Shown in pieces: positions 8,982-17,023 of a stretch of DNA of 64,000 bases. The first letter of the stretch is position 1, and each line of letters opens with the position of its first letter. The translations under genes and the position numbers were made by a program. Source of the DNA: Bacteroidota bacterium (GTDB taxonomy: Bacteria > Bacteroidota > Bacteroidia > AKYH767-A > 2013-40CM-41-45); NCBI GenBank assembly GCA_016713765.1, contig JADJON010000001.1, positions 1,116,001 through 1,180,000 of the forward strand, written 5' to 3'. The notes under the pieces are model-generated. The model did not search any database. It was not told where the DNA came from and saw only the letters and a list, made by a program, of their open reading frames with translations.

Positions 8982-10640
8982 TTATGACAAGTACTTACCG
9001 ACGATCGGCAGTCGTCTTCCCATGCCAAAAGCTTTCGGGGAGACCCGTAGAATGGGTGGTGTCTGGTAGCGTTTGTATTCGTTGGTGTTGACCAGCTTGA
9101 GGATGCGGGCTACCAGGGCGGGATCGTTCCCCATCTCAACCAAAGCTGAGGGACTCATTCGCTTTTCGATGTATTGGAAGAGAATGGGATCGAGGATGTC
9201 GTATTCGGGAAGCGAGTCGCTGTCTTTCTGGTTGGGCCGTAATTCTGCGGAAGGAGGCTTGTTGATGATTGCTTCCGGAATGCGTACTTGATCGCGGTTG
9301 AGGAAACGGGCAAGCTTGAAGACATCCGTTTTATAGACGTCGCCGATGACCGATATTCCGCCGCACAGATCTCCGTAAAGTGTTCCGTATCCCACCGCAA
9401 TCTCACTCTTGTTGGAGGTATTCAACAGGATCGAGCCGAACTTGTTGGATTGGGCCATGAGTAATCCGCCTCGTATGCGCGCCTGGATGTTTTCTTCCGC
9501 GACATTGAACGGTAATCCGGAAAAGGCCGGTTGGAGTGCGGCCAGATAAGCATCAAAGATCGATTGGATGGGAATCGTTTCGTGGTTCACGCCGTTAGCC
9601 CGGATCAATTCGAGGGAATCGGTGACCGATCCTTCTGATGAGAATCCGGAAGGCATCAGCAGTACTTTCACGTTTTCGGGACCAAGGGCATCGGCTGCAA
9701 GGCAGGTCACGACAGCGGAATCAATGCCGCCCGAAAGTCCCAGCGTAGCAGTTCGAAAACCTTGTTTCCTGAAATAATCGCGTATACCCAGTACCAGGGC
9801 CCGGTAGATGCGTTCGATCTTCTCCTTCGGGGCTGACCGTGTTATGTCGGTTGCTTTAGTTGCCGTGAGTTGCCCATCGTTTTCAAGTGAAACCAACAGC
9901 AGGTCTTCTTCGAAGTAGGCTGCTTCCGAAACGATGGTTCCTGTCCGATCCATTGCCAGCGAGCCGCCGTCGAAGATGATCTCCGTCTGTGCGCCGACGT
10001 GATTGACATACACCAACGGAATTCCATACTGCTTCACATTGCGCAACAGGATCGCCTTTCGCTGTTCGGCATGATCGTAGGAAAACGGTGAAGCGGCGAT
10101 GTTGACCATCAGGTCGGGCTTTTCCCTGATCAGCGCATCCATGGGGCAGGAGACATACATCGGGTCGTCTTCCACGTTCCACAGGTCCTCACAAATCGTG
10201 AGCGCGATCTTTTTACCCGCAACAGTCACGGTTTGGAATTCCCGGGCCGGTTCGAAGTAGCGGTATTCATCAAAGATGTCATAGGTCGGCAATAGGGCTT
10301 TGTGCACAGTGGCCGTGACCTTGCCATCCTGGATCACCCAGGCGCTGTTGAAGAGGTTTTTTCCTTCCGCCTTCGGATTAACGGTGGGCAGTCCGATGAT
10401 CGCGGCAAGGTCGGTGCAGTCACCGACGAGTTGCATCGCGGCTGCATGTCCGCGTTCGATGAAGTCGCGGAACTCTAAAAAGTCACGCGGCGGATAGCCG
10501 CAGATCGCCAGTTCCGGGAAGACTACGAGATCGGCACCGGCGGCTTTGGCACGTTCCAGGTACTCGCGCATGCGGGCGACATTTTTTTCAAAGTCGCCGA
10601 TGACGACATCCAGTTGGGCCAGGGCAATCCGCAGGGGCAT
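8982..10640 (-). CDS. nadE: Glutamine-dependent NAD+ synthase
   Basis: The last step of NAD synthesis: deamido-NAD+ is amidated using ammonia channelled from an attached glutaminase. The 552-residue protein has an N-terminal nitrilase-fold glutaminase with the catalytic triad E43 (FPELAICGY), K114 (TVHKALLPTYDIFDE) and C150 (IALTICEDLW). From about residue 290 comes the ATP-pyrophosphatase synthetase domain with the P-loop GLSGGIDSAVV and NTSNKSEIAVGYGTLYGD. The length fits the shorter bacterial two-domain type. The ATG at 10640 directly follows the T-run of the terminator of the upstream gene, and a TACCTTTA promoter-like box sits on the far side of that hairpin, so nadE may have its own promoter nested in the terminator. 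Confidence 0.95.
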   Translation of the reverse strand: MPLRIALAQLDVVIGDFEKNVARMREYLERAKAAGADLVVFPELAICGYPPRDFLEFRDFIERGHAAAMQLVGDCTDLAAIIGLPTVNPKAEGKNLFNSAWVIQDGKVTATVHKALLPTYDIFDEYRYFEPAREFQTVTVAGKKIALTICEDLWNVEDDPMYVSCPMDALIREKPDLMVNIAASPFSYDHAEQRKAILLRNVKQYGIPLVYVNHVGAQTEIIFDGGSLAMDRTGTIVSEAAYFEEDLLLVSLENDGQLTATKATDITRSAPKEKIERIYRALVLGIRDYFRKQGFRTATLGLSGGIDSAVVTCLAADALGPENVKVLLMPSGFSSEGSVTDSLELIRANGVNHETIPIQSIFDAYLAALQPAFSGLPFNVAEENIQARIRGGLLMAQSNKFGSILLNTSNKSEIAVGYGTLYGDLCGGISVIGDVYKTDVFKLARFLNRDQVRIPEAIINKPPSAELRPNQKDSDSLPEYDILDPILFQYIEKRMSPSALVEMGNDPALVARILKLVNTNEYKRYQTPPILRVSPKAFGMGRRLPIVGKYLS

Positions 10641-10673
10641 AAAAAACGCCTCTCCCGATAACGGAAGAGGCGG
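10641..10673 (-). terminator. Intrinsic terminator of the barrel gene at 10701-11399
   Basis: On the minus strand, CGCCTCTTCCG pairs with CGGGAGAGGCG around the loop TTAT (one G-T pair) and is followed by six T. The T-run touches the nadE start codon. Confidence 0.85.
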
Positions 10674-10681
10674 TAAAGGTA
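10674..10681 (-). promoter_or_regulatory. Possible nadE promoter overlapping the upstream terminator
   Basis: TACCTTTA on the minus strand matches TAnnTTTG except for the last base. A start near 10670 would lie inside the left arm of the terminator hairpin, so the nadE transcript could not form the whole stem. No -33 box is evident. Confidence 0.3.
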
Positions 10682-10700
10682 GGGACTTTCCCGGGTATCC

Positions 10701-11399
10701 TCAGAACAGCACGCCGAGGTTCAGGCCGAGGAAGTTGGAGACGTATTTGGCGTCCTTTGAATCTGACACGTCGGTGAAGCCGTTATTGAAGACGATTCCG
10801 CCGAAGAAATTGGTAGTGCCACTCAGGTTGTATTCCACACCTGCGCCGATCACCATGCTGAGGTTGATGTTGTTGATGTCGTCCTTGACATCCTGGTCTT
10901 CGAATTCGGCAGTCGAATTGGCCTGATAGCCCGTCGAACGGATTTGGGTGGTTGACTTGCCATCAGCCCTGGCGCGAAGGCTGAAGCCCGGAGCGACACC
11001 TACCTGCAGGTAGTAACGCAGGTGGCCGATTTCATTCGTCTTTAGTTTCAGGGTAAGGGGAAGTTCGATGTATTGAAGCTTCAGGGTGGATTCGGACACA
11101 ATAGTGGTCGTGGTGTCGTTCAGGACCGTACTGGTTTCACCTTTCAGCTTACCGCCCCGATAGGCGATGTCGATACCGGTGGCGAATGCATAGTTTTCGG
11201 CGATCCGGAACTCGGTTATCAGGCCATAGGAGAATCGGGTTACAGACCCGTCGGATTCGATGCCTTTCGTGTCGCTCTTGAGCCAGGCCATATTGGGGCA
11301 GATCTTCATGCCGAAGTGAAATGTCGGATCCGAGGATTGTGCCTGCACAGTGAGGATCGGGAAGAGGAGAAGAAACGTGAAACGGAATATCTTTTTCAT
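10701..11399 (-). CDS. Outer-membrane beta-barrel protein of the PorT-like superfamily
   Basis: The protein has 232 residues with a Sec signal peptide (MKKIFRFTFLLLFPILTVQAQ). It then has a barrel of about eight strands typical of the Bacteroidota 'PorT family' domain: FHFGMKICPNMAWLKSD, FSYGLITEFRIAENYAFAT, LQYIELPLTLKLKT, YYLQVGVAPGFSLRAR, and a final strand NFLGLNLGVLF ending in Phe. The family name does not mean it is the T9SS protein PorT; the sequence looks like the broader family. A GTG at 11420 would extend it by 7 residues, but the signal peptide begins at 11399. It is divergent from gldB, with only 22 bases between the two start codons, and has its own terminator before nadE. Confidence 0.8.
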   Translation of the reverse strand: MKKIFRFTFLLLFPILTVQAQSSDPTFHFGMKICPNMAWLKSDTKGIESDGSVTRFSYGLITEFRIAENYAFATGIDIAYRGGKLKGETSTVLNDTTTTIVSESTLKLQYIELPLTLKLKTNEIGHLRYYLQVGVAPGFSLRARADGKSTTQIRSTGYQANSTAEFEDQDVKDDINNINLSMVIGAGVEYNLSGTTNFFGGIVFNNGFTDVSDSKDAKYVSNFLGLNLGVLF

Positions 11400-11421
11400 C
11401 TTTGCGTTGTTATTCGTCACA

Positions 11422-12468
11422 ATGTTAGGTAAAAAAACCGCTTCCCGGCCCCTCCCGCTGCTGCTCGTTTTCTACATCCTGCTGTGGATCGGCGGTTGTC
11501 GGTCCGATCGCCGGGAGCGTATCGACGTGAGTACGATTCCCCTGGATATCCGGGTCATGCGATTCGAAGCGGATATGTTCTCCATCGATACTTCAAGCCT
11601 GGAGGTGGGGCTCGACTCCTTGCGGATGCGGTATGGTAGTCTTTTCGATCTGTTCGCCTACCAGATCACCCGACTGGGTGGACCAGATCCCGAAGTGACC
11701 GCAGCGCGGTTCCGGGAGTTCGTTTCTGATACCAATTTCCGACGGTTGGAGCGGGATTGCCGTTCTGCTTTTCCGGAGCTGGATCCCTTGAATGCCGGAC
11801 TCACGGACGCATTCAGGCACTACCGTTATTATCTGCCGGATGCCGCGGTGCCACAGGTAGCGACACTGGTTTCCGGATTCTCGTACCCCATCGTTTGCGA
11901 TTCCTCCTGGCTTGGGATTTCGCTGGACTTGTATCTGGGGCCCGACTATCCCTTGTATAATACGTTACAGCCTCCGCTGCCCAATTATCTGCGTCGCAAA
12001 ATGCGTCCGGAGTACATGGTGCCGGATGCGATGAAAGGCTGGTTGATGAGTGATTACGGGATCGACGAGTCCAATGCAAAACTGATCGAAAGGATGGTAT
12101 CGCAAGGCCGCATACAGTACGCGTTGCATGCTCTATTGCCGGAAACGCCCGACAGTTTGCTAAGTGGTTACTCAGGTGCGCAACTGGAATGGTGCGGCAA
12201 CAATGAACAACAGGTCTGGAGTTTCTTCATTGACCAGAAATTGTTGTTCAGTGCTGACCCGAATGTGCTGTTGAAATATGCCGGAGAAGGTCCGAGTACA
12301 GGCGGTTTCCCTAAGGAGTCGCCCGGTAACATAGCGTTGTATATCGGATGGCGCATCGTCGAATCTTACATGGAGCGTCATCCTGACGTGAGCATCAGAC
12401 AACTGCTGGAAGAAAAAGACCTCAACCGGGTATACCAGGAGTCGGGCTATAAGCCGCATAAACCCTGA
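11422..12468 (+). CDS. gldB: Gliding motility lipoprotein GldB
   Basis: The protein has 348 residues with a lipoprotein signal: a hydrophobic stretch followed by lipobox IGG-C26. The body matches GldB: RVMRFEADMFSID near the start, and in the C-terminal third GNIALYIGWRIVESYM followed by a tail ending VYQESGYKP. GldB is required for gliding in Flavobacterium; its biochemical role is not settled. The ATG at 11422 is chosen because it gives a standard lipoprotein signal; a GTG-type extension to 11350 would bury the signal and overlap the divergent barrel gene. gldC follows after 26 bases. A CATCTTTG box at 11397-11404 could be its -7 element (one mismatch). Confidence 0.9.
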   Translation: MLGKKTASRPLPLLLVFYILLWIGGCRSDRRERIDVSTIPLDIRVMRFEADMFSIDTSSLEVGLDSLRMRYGSLFDLFAYQITRLGGPDPEVTAARFREFVSDTNFRRLERDCRSAFPELDPLNAGLTDAFRHYRYYLPDAAVPQVATLVSGFSYPIVCDSSWLGISLDLYLGPDYPLYNTLQPPLPNYLRRKMRPEYMVPDAMKGWLMSDYGIDESNAKLIERMVSQGRIQYALHALLPETPDSLLSGYSGAQLEWCGNNEQQVWSFFIDQKLLFSADPNVLLKYAGEGPSTGGFPKESPGNIALYIGWRIVESYMERHPDVSIRQLLEEKDLNRVYQESGYKPHKP

Positions 12469-12494
12469 AAGGGCAACCCTGCAATCAAACAAAC

Positions 12495-12836
12495 ATGAAA
12501 AAATCCGCGATACACTTCGATATTACCGTTGATAACGACTTCATCCCGCATACCATTGAATGGCAGGCAACCGACAGCGGCGTAGAAGGGAAGAAAAATT
12601 GTCACGCCACTTTGCTGTCGCTTTGGGACCCTGCCGAGAAAGCCACACTACGCATTGACCTTTGGACGAAGGACATGCTGGTGGATGACATGAAGCGGTT
12701 CTTTTATGAAAACTTTGCAACGATGGCCGACACCTATATGCGTGCCACGAACGATGCCGAGTTGTCGAAGATGATCCGTGATTTCGCGAAGGAGTTCGGA
12801 GATAAGGCCGGACTTTTTGCAAAGCCCAAATCCTGA
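12495..12836 (+). CDS. gldC: Gliding motility protein GldC
   Basis: A 113-residue cytoplasmic protein without signal or membrane segment, recognisable from ITVDNDFIPHTIEWQATDSG, ATLLSLWDPAEKATLRIDLW and a helical C-terminal half (MIRDFAKEFGDKAGLF). GldC is encoded next to GldB across Bacteroidota and improves gliding in Flavobacterium without being essential; its mechanism is unknown. Its stop codon ends at 12836 and the convergent engB stop begins at 12837 (TGATCA), so there is no intergenic base and no hairpin terminator. Confidence 0.92.
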   Translation: MKKSAIHFDITVDNDFIPHTIEWQATDSGVEGKKNCHATLLSLWDPAEKATLRIDLWTKDMLVDDMKRFFYENFATMADTYMRATNDAELSKMIRDFAKEFGDKAGLFAKPKS

Positions 12837-13460
12837 TCAGGGTTTGCGTGACGGCTTGAAATCCGCGGCGACGGAGAGGATGTAATCCAGGATCTCTTCC
12901 CGACCGTTCCGCATTTGAGCGGAGGTGATAAATAGCATCGGGAGTTCTTCCCAGGTTGTCCGCAGCGTCCTTTTGTAGGATTCAACGGAACGGATGACCT
13001 GTTGTTTGGAGAGTTTGTCAGCTTTGGTAAAGACAATGCAGAACGGTACTCCCTGTTCGCCCAGCCAGTTGATGAATTCCACATCGATCTTCTGAGGTTC
13101 GTGCCGGACGTCGACCAAGACGAAGACCGTCATCAGGTTTTCGCGTTTAAGCAGGTAATCGCGGATCATCTTATCCCATCCCGCTTTCGTGGATTGCGAT
13201 GTGCGCGCGTAACCGTACCCCGGGAGGTCGACCAGGTACCAGGCGTTGTTGACCAGGAAGTGGTTGATGAGCTGCGTTTTTCCCGGTGTAGCAGAGGTCT
13301 TGGCCAGGCCTTTACGCACCGTCAGCATGTTGATCAGGGAAGATTTACCAACATTGGAACGGCCAATGAATGCGAACTCGGGCCGGTCCGCAGCCGGGCA
13401 TTTCGCAACGGAAGTGTTGCTTACAATAAATTCCGCATCGCGGATCGTATAGCCGGCCAT
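12837..13460 (-). CDS. engB: Ribosome biogenesis GTP-binding protein EngB (YihA/YsxC)
   Basis: A TRAFAC-class GTPase for large-subunit ribosome assembly. The 207-residue protein has G1 GRSNVGKSS (33-41), the G2 threonine in KTSATPGKTQ, G3 DLPGYGYA, G4 TKADK and a G5-like TSAQ segment. Length is normal. Its ATG overlaps the stop of the upstream barrel gene by one base (TGATG), which implies translational coupling. It is the last gene of a minus-strand operon of hydrolase, barrel protein and engB. Confidence 0.95.
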   Translation of the reverse strand: MAGYTIRDAEFIVSNTSVAKCPAADRPEFAFIGRSNVGKSSLINMLTVRKGLAKTSATPGKTQLINHFLVNNAWYLVDLPGYGYARTSQSTKAGWDKMIRDYLLKRENLMTVFVLVDVRHEPQKIDVEFINWLGEQGVPFCIVFTKADKLSKQQVIRSVESYKRTLRTTWEELPMLFITSAQMRNGREEILDYILSVAADFKPSRKP

Positions 13461-14272
13461 CAGTCGAATTTCAAGGTTACGCCCGCCTTGATGTTGATCA
13501 TGTCGGTTCGGGACTCGTAAGGTGTTGCATTCACATCAAGCTCGTTCGCGGAGATGTTATTGGGATCGGTCGGCGTGGTGGTGAGGTTGATGTCCCAGCT
13601 TTCGGCTTGTTTGCCGGAGTAGTATTGGGCCTCACCGCCGAAGATATAAGCGCAGCGGACGTGGATGGCGAGTGTGGGTTTCAGTTCGTATTGCAATCCC
13701 AATGCGCAGCCGTAGTTCATGGTCCAGTCGTCGAGGTTGGTGTCGCGCGTGATCAGCCCGTCCTCCGCACTCGACAACTGCCGACGGGATGATTCGTCGT
13801 AGATGCTGGTCCCGGTCCGGAAGTAGGTGAAGCCGAAGATCGCGTCGACGAACGGAACCACTTTTTTCGTGGGAGCGATGAAACGCAGGAGCACTTGCGG
13901 GTCGACGATCGAACTGGCCGTTTCAACCCGGAGGGGTATTTCCAAGGTGCTGATGACCGTGTTTCCCGATTTCACTTCGGCATACAGTGTTTGCCGTTGG
14001 GTATGCATGGCGTAGGCCATGTAGCCCACATCGAACCCGAGTGCCACTGGAATACGGTGGCTGGGCTGCCAGGCGAACATGCCGTCGATACCGATACCGA
14101 TGGAATTCAGGTTGTCCCGGAATTCAGCTTGTGGGAGTCCGAACGCAAGGCTGAAGCCGGCATAGAACCGGTGGTCCTTGTTTTTTTTGGCGGGAGGAGC
14201 AGGGGGTGTCGTCTGCGCACAGAGTTGCAGACAAAATAGCCCGGCCGGCAGGAGCAGTATCAGGCGGCGCAT
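13460..14272 (-). CDS. Outer-membrane beta-barrel hypothetical protein
   Basis: The protein has 270 residues with a signal peptide (MRRLILLLPAGLFCLQLCAQ), a short proline-rich linker, and repeated amphipathic strands such as HRFYAGFSLAFGLPQAEF, VALGFDVGYMAYAM, VPFVDAIFGFTYFRTG and MNYGCALGLQYELKPTLA. The last strand, MINIKAGVTLKFD, fits an outer-membrane barrel. No family is recognised. It lies between an alpha/beta hydrolase (20 bases upstream) and engB (1-base overlap), so it is probably co-expressed with them, but the context gives no clear function. Confidence 0.78.
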   Translation of the reverse strand: MRRLILLLPAGLFCLQLCAQTTPPAPPAKKNKDHRFYAGFSLAFGLPQAEFRDNLNSIGIGIDGMFAWQPSHRIPVALGFDVGYMAYAMHTQRQTLYAEVKSGNTVISTLEIPLRVETASSIVDPQVLLRFIAPTKKVVPFVDAIFGFTYFRTGTSIYDESSRRQLSSAEDGLITRDTNLDDWTMNYGCALGLQYELKPTLAIHVRCAYIFGGEAQYYSGKQAESWDINLTTTPTDPNNISANELDVNATPYESRTDMINIKAGVTLKFD

Positions 14273-14292
14273 CGTGAGCGGGATTGTTGGGG

Positions 14293-15054
14293 TCAGAAAC
14301 CTCGGCGCTTCAGCCAGTCATCGAGGATACGGTTGAAATCAACGGGCTGCTCCATCATCGGGGCATGTCCGCATTGGTCGATCCAATGCAGTTCGCTGTC
14401 GGGGAGCAGCCGTTTGAATTCTTCGGCGACTTCGGGCGGTGTGATGTTGTCCTGTTTTCCCCAAATGAGGCAGGTCGGCAGTCGCATGGCGCTGATGTCT
14501 TCGCTCATGTTATGCCGGATAGCGGACTTTGCCAGCGAGAGGATGCGAACCAGCTTGCCTTTGTCGTTGACGATGCTGAACACTTCGTCGACCAGTTCCT
14601 TGGTGGCGGTATTCGGGTCGTAGAAGGTATATTCGACTTTCGCTTTTATGAAGTTGTAGTCTTCGCGCTTCGGGAAACTGCCACCCATGGCGTTTTCGTA
14701 GAGGCCGGAGCTTCCGGTCAGCACCATGGCTTTCACCAGTTCCGCGTGGCGCTTCACAAAGACCAGTGTAACGTGTCCGCCGAGCGAGTTGCCGATCAGG
14801 ATCACGTCTTTGAGCTGTTTGTGGACGAGGAAGTCGTGTACGAATTCGGCCAGTGCTTTCACATTGGTATTGAGCACCGGGAGCGTATAGATCGGCATTA
14901 AGGGAATGATGACGCGGTAGCGCTGGGAGAAGTGTCCCACCACGTCAACCCAGTTGCTGAGTGCGCCGAACAGGCCGTGCAAGAGGACAAGCGGTTTGCC
15001 TTGTCCTTCTTCGATGTACTGGAAATCGCCGTCGCGTTTGATCTCGTACTGCAT
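14293..15054 (-). CDS. Alpha/beta-fold hydrolase
   Basis: A 253-residue cytoplasmic alpha/beta hydrolase. It shows the oxyanion motif VLLHGLFG near the N terminus, the nucleophile elbow GNSLGG, the acid in GKQDNITP and the base in CGHAPMMEQP close to the C terminus, so the Ser-Asp-His triad is intact. The substrate cannot be told from sequence. An in-frame ATG at 15072 is unlikely to be used because a consensus -7 element (TACATTTG, 15066-15059) places the transcription start at about 15055, making the ATG at 15054 essentially leaderless. The gene is divergent from mraZ. Confidence 0.88.
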   Translation of the reverse strand: MQYEIKRDGDFQYIEEGQGKPLVLLHGLFGALSNWVDVVGHFSQRYRVIIPLMPIYTLPVLNTNVKALAEFVHDFLVHKQLKDVILIGNSLGGHVTLVFVKRHAELVKAMVLTGSSGLYENAMGGSFPKREDYNFIKAKVEYTFYDPNTATKELVDEVFSIVNDKGKLVRILSLAKSAIRHNMSEDISAMRLPTCLIWGKQDNITPPEVAEEFKRLLPDSELHWIDQCGHAPMMEQPVDFNRILDDWLKRRGF

Positions 15055-15058
15055 ATCC

Positions 15059-15066
15059 CAAATGTA
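15059..15066 (-). promoter_or_regulatory. -7 promoter element of the hydrolase-engB operon
   Basis: TACATTTG on the minus strand is an exact TAnnTTTG. The expected transcription start (about 15055) is one base before the ATG at 15054, suggesting a leaderless mRNA. No -33 box is apparent. Confidence 0.5.
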
Positions 15067-15165
15067 AGACAATTACCGCAGGGGTGTTGCCTCCACGCGG
15101 TTCCTGCGAAGGAACGTCGCGTCCGTGGCGGTCTTTCAACCGGGTGGGAGAATTTTTCAACAAAG

Positions 15166-15208
15166 TGGTAAAAAATGGTAGGAAGTGGGAAAAATTGGAT
15201 TACATTAG
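15166..15208 (+). promoter_or_regulatory. MraZ operator (four 10-bp spaced boxes) and dcw promoter
   Basis: Four TGG-type pentamers are spaced exactly 10 bases apart: TGGTA (15166), TGGTA (15176), TGGGA (15186) and TGGAT (15196). The 5-base spacers are A-rich. In E. coli, MraZ binds TGGGN repeats with 5-base spacers upstream of its own gene, so this is the expected autoregulatory operator. Directly after it, TACATTAG (15201-15208) is one base off the TAnnTTTG -7 element and lies 20 bases before the mraZ ATG, so bound MraZ would cover the promoter. Confidence 0.75.
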
Positions 15209-15228
15209 CGCAACGAAAAACGCGGCGC

Positions 15229-15702
15229 ATGGCGGGGTTCATCGGGGAATTCCCATGTACAGTAGATGATAAAGGGCGATTTCTGTTGCCGGCCGGCTTG
15301 AAGAAGCAGGTTCCGGCCAAAGAGCAGAAGCGCTTTGTGATTCATCGAGGCTTTGAGAAACACCTGGTGATGTACACCCGCAAAGAGTGGGATCGCATCG
15401 TCGCCGAGGTGAACGATCTCAGTCTGTTCGTGCGCAAGCACCGGGAGTTGGCCCGTCAGTTTCACCGCGGTGCGACGGAGTTGGAAGTGGACGGTACGAG
15501 CCGTTTGCTGTTGCCGAAGGGGTTGACGGAATATGCGGGCATACGGAAGGACATCGTCCTGTTCGCGTATGGCAACCGGATTGAAGTGTGGTCGGAAGAG
15601 GAGTACAAGAAAATGCTGAAAGAAAGCGGTGATTACGGCCAGTTGGCGGAAGAGGTGCTGGGAAAACGGAAAGGCGGAGATGAGCGCGACCTCTTACCAT
15701 GA
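15229..15702 (+). CDS. mraZ: Transcriptional regulator MraZ
   Basis: First gene of the division/cell-wall cluster. The 157-residue protein contains two SpoVT/AbrB-like MraZ repeats: FIGEFPCTVDDKGRFLLPAG at the N terminus and ELEVDGTSRLLLPKGLTEYA in the second half, each with the D-x-x-x-R-hydrophobic-P core that forms the DNA-binding ring. The ATG at 15229 gives the usual MAGFIG-type start; a longer frame from 15175 would run through the operator boxes and is rejected. Its 3' end overlaps rsmH by 23 bases. It probably represses its own operon through the boxes at 15166-15200. Confidence 0.95.
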   Translation: MAGFIGEFPCTVDDKGRFLLPAGLKKQVPAKEQKRFVIHRGFEKHLVMYTRKEWDRIVAEVNDLSLFVRKHRELARQFHRGATELEVDGTSRLLLPKGLTEYAGIRKDIVLFAYGNRIEVWSEEEYKKMLKESGDYGQLAEEVLGKRKGGDERDLLP

Positions 15703-16603
15703 GCCGGTACTGTTGAAGGAAAGCGTTGACGCGCTGGATATACTGGCGGACGGCATTTATGTCGACGCCACTTTGGGAGGAGGAGGCCATACGCGGGAGA
15801 TCCTGCGCAGGCTTGGGGCGAAAGGGAAGTTGTTTGTTTTCGATCGTGATGAAGCGGCGGGTGCGAATCTGCCGGACGACCCGCGGGTCGTGTGGGTCCG
15901 GCACAATTACCGGTATGCCTGGCGGTTTCTCCGTTACTACGGAGCGCTACCGGTGAACGGATTGCTGGCCGATCTGGGAGTTTCTTCTCATCAGTTTGAT
16001 TCGGGTGAGCGGGGATTTTCCATCCGTTTCGACGGGCCGCTGGACATGCGCATGGCGAACGCATCGGAGCTTACCGCTGCCGATGTCGTGAACCGGTATC
16101 CGGAAGACCGCTTACTCAAGGTGTTCTCGGATTATGGCGAGATCCAGAACGCGCGACAGTTGGTCAGGAAGATCCTGGCGGCACGCAACCTGCAGCCGTT
16201 GACGACAACCGGGCAATTGCGCGAGGTGGTGTTGACGGTAGCCGACCGGGCACGGGAGTCGCAATACCTGGCCCGTGTGTTTCAGGCCTTGCGCATTGAA
16301 GTGAACGACGAGCTCGCTTCGCTGCGTGACCTGCTGGAGCAGTCGCCTAAGCTCCTTGCTCCAAAAGGCCGACTGGTGTTCATCACGTACCACTCTCTTG
16401 AAGACCGGCTGGTGAAGCGTTTTATCGCGGACGGACAATTCGAAGGAGAAGTGGAGAAGGATGTTTACGGAAACATACCGCAAACGCCTTTTCGGGCGCT
16501 GACCCGGAAGCCGCTGGAACCTTCGGCGGAAGAATTGGAACGAAATCCCCGGGCGCGCAGTGCGCGACTCCGGATCGCAATACGAACTGATCAAAATGGC
16601 TGA
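15680..16603 (+). CDS. rsmH: 16S rRNA (cytosine-1402-N4)-methyltransferase
   Basis: A SAM-dependent methyltransferase acting on C1402 of 16S rRNA in the ribosomal P site. The 307-residue protein starts MSATSYHEPVLLKESVD, then has the SAM-binding DATLGGGGHTREIL, ADLGVSSHQFDSGERGFS and the C-terminal ITYHSLEDRLVKRFI. The ATG at 15680 is chosen for this family-typical start; it overlaps mraZ by 23 bases. The end overlaps ftsL by 8 bases. Confidence 0.96.
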   Translation: MSATSYHEPVLLKESVDALDILADGIYVDATLGGGGHTREILRRLGAKGKLFVFDRDEAAGANLPDDPRVVWVRHNYRYAWRFLRYYGALPVNGLLADLGVSSHQFDSGERGFSIRFDGPLDMRMANASELTAADVVNRYPEDRLLKVFSDYGEIQNARQLVRKILAARNLQPLTTTGQLREVVLTVADRARESQYLARVFQALRIEVNDELASLRDLLEQSPKLLAPKGRLVFITYHSLEDRLVKRFIADGQFEGEVEKDVYGNIPQTPFRALTRKPLEPSAEELERNPRARSARLRIAIRTDQNG

Positions 16604-17009
16604 GAACAAACTCAGAAAAAGTGCAGAAGTAGAGGATGAGCCGGAGGCCGGAGAGCGTAAACCGCGCACCCGAAAGTCGTCCCGGCGCTTTTTCAAGATG
16701 ATGAACGTATTCGGCATGTTCGACCGCGACCAGGTCGTGCACGCGATGCCGTTCATTGGCTTTGTGACCTTGCTGACCATCGGATACATCGCGAACAGCT
16801 ATTACGCTGAGCGGGTCGTTCGGGAAATCGGAAAGACGAAGAAGGATATCCGGGAGCTCAATGCCGAATACATCTCGACCAGTTCTGAATTGATGTACCG
16901 CAGCCGTCCTTCCGAAGTGGCGAAAGCCGTGGAGCATATGGGTCTTAAGGAACCGGTGGATCCTCCCGGAAAAATTGTGATCAATCAACAACCTTCAAAG
17001 AACGACTGA
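16596..17009 (+). CDS. ftsL: FtsL-like divisome membrane protein
   Basis: A 137-residue bitopic protein with a charged N-terminal cytoplasmic segment of about 60 residues. One transmembrane helix follows around residues 48-70 (MPFIGFVTLLTIGYIAN), then a short periplasmic coiled-coil region (REIGKTKKDIRELNAEY). It has no strong sequence signature, but position between rsmH and ftsI, size and topology are those of Bacteroidota FtsL, which joins FtsB and FtsQ to activate FtsWI. The ATG at 16596 overlaps the rsmH stop by 8 bases. Confidence 0.82.
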   Translation: MAENKLRKSAEVEDEPEAGERKPRTRKSSRRFFKMMNVFGMFDRDQVVHAMPFIGFVTLLTIGYIANSYYAERVVREIGKTKKDIRELNAEYISTSSELMYRSRPSEVAKAVEHMGLKEPVDPPGKIVINQQPSKND

Positions 17010-17023
17010 TCGGGACGAGCCGT

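Noticed and set aside
10701..11399. Calling this barrel gene the T9SS component PorT
   Set aside because: The fold belongs to the broad PorT-like superfamily, but the sequence and neighbours are not those I know for PorT/SprT, so only the superfamily is named.
15175..15228. Longer mraZ start at 15175
   Set aside because: It would place coding sequence through the operator boxes and the -7 element; family similarity begins at 15229.
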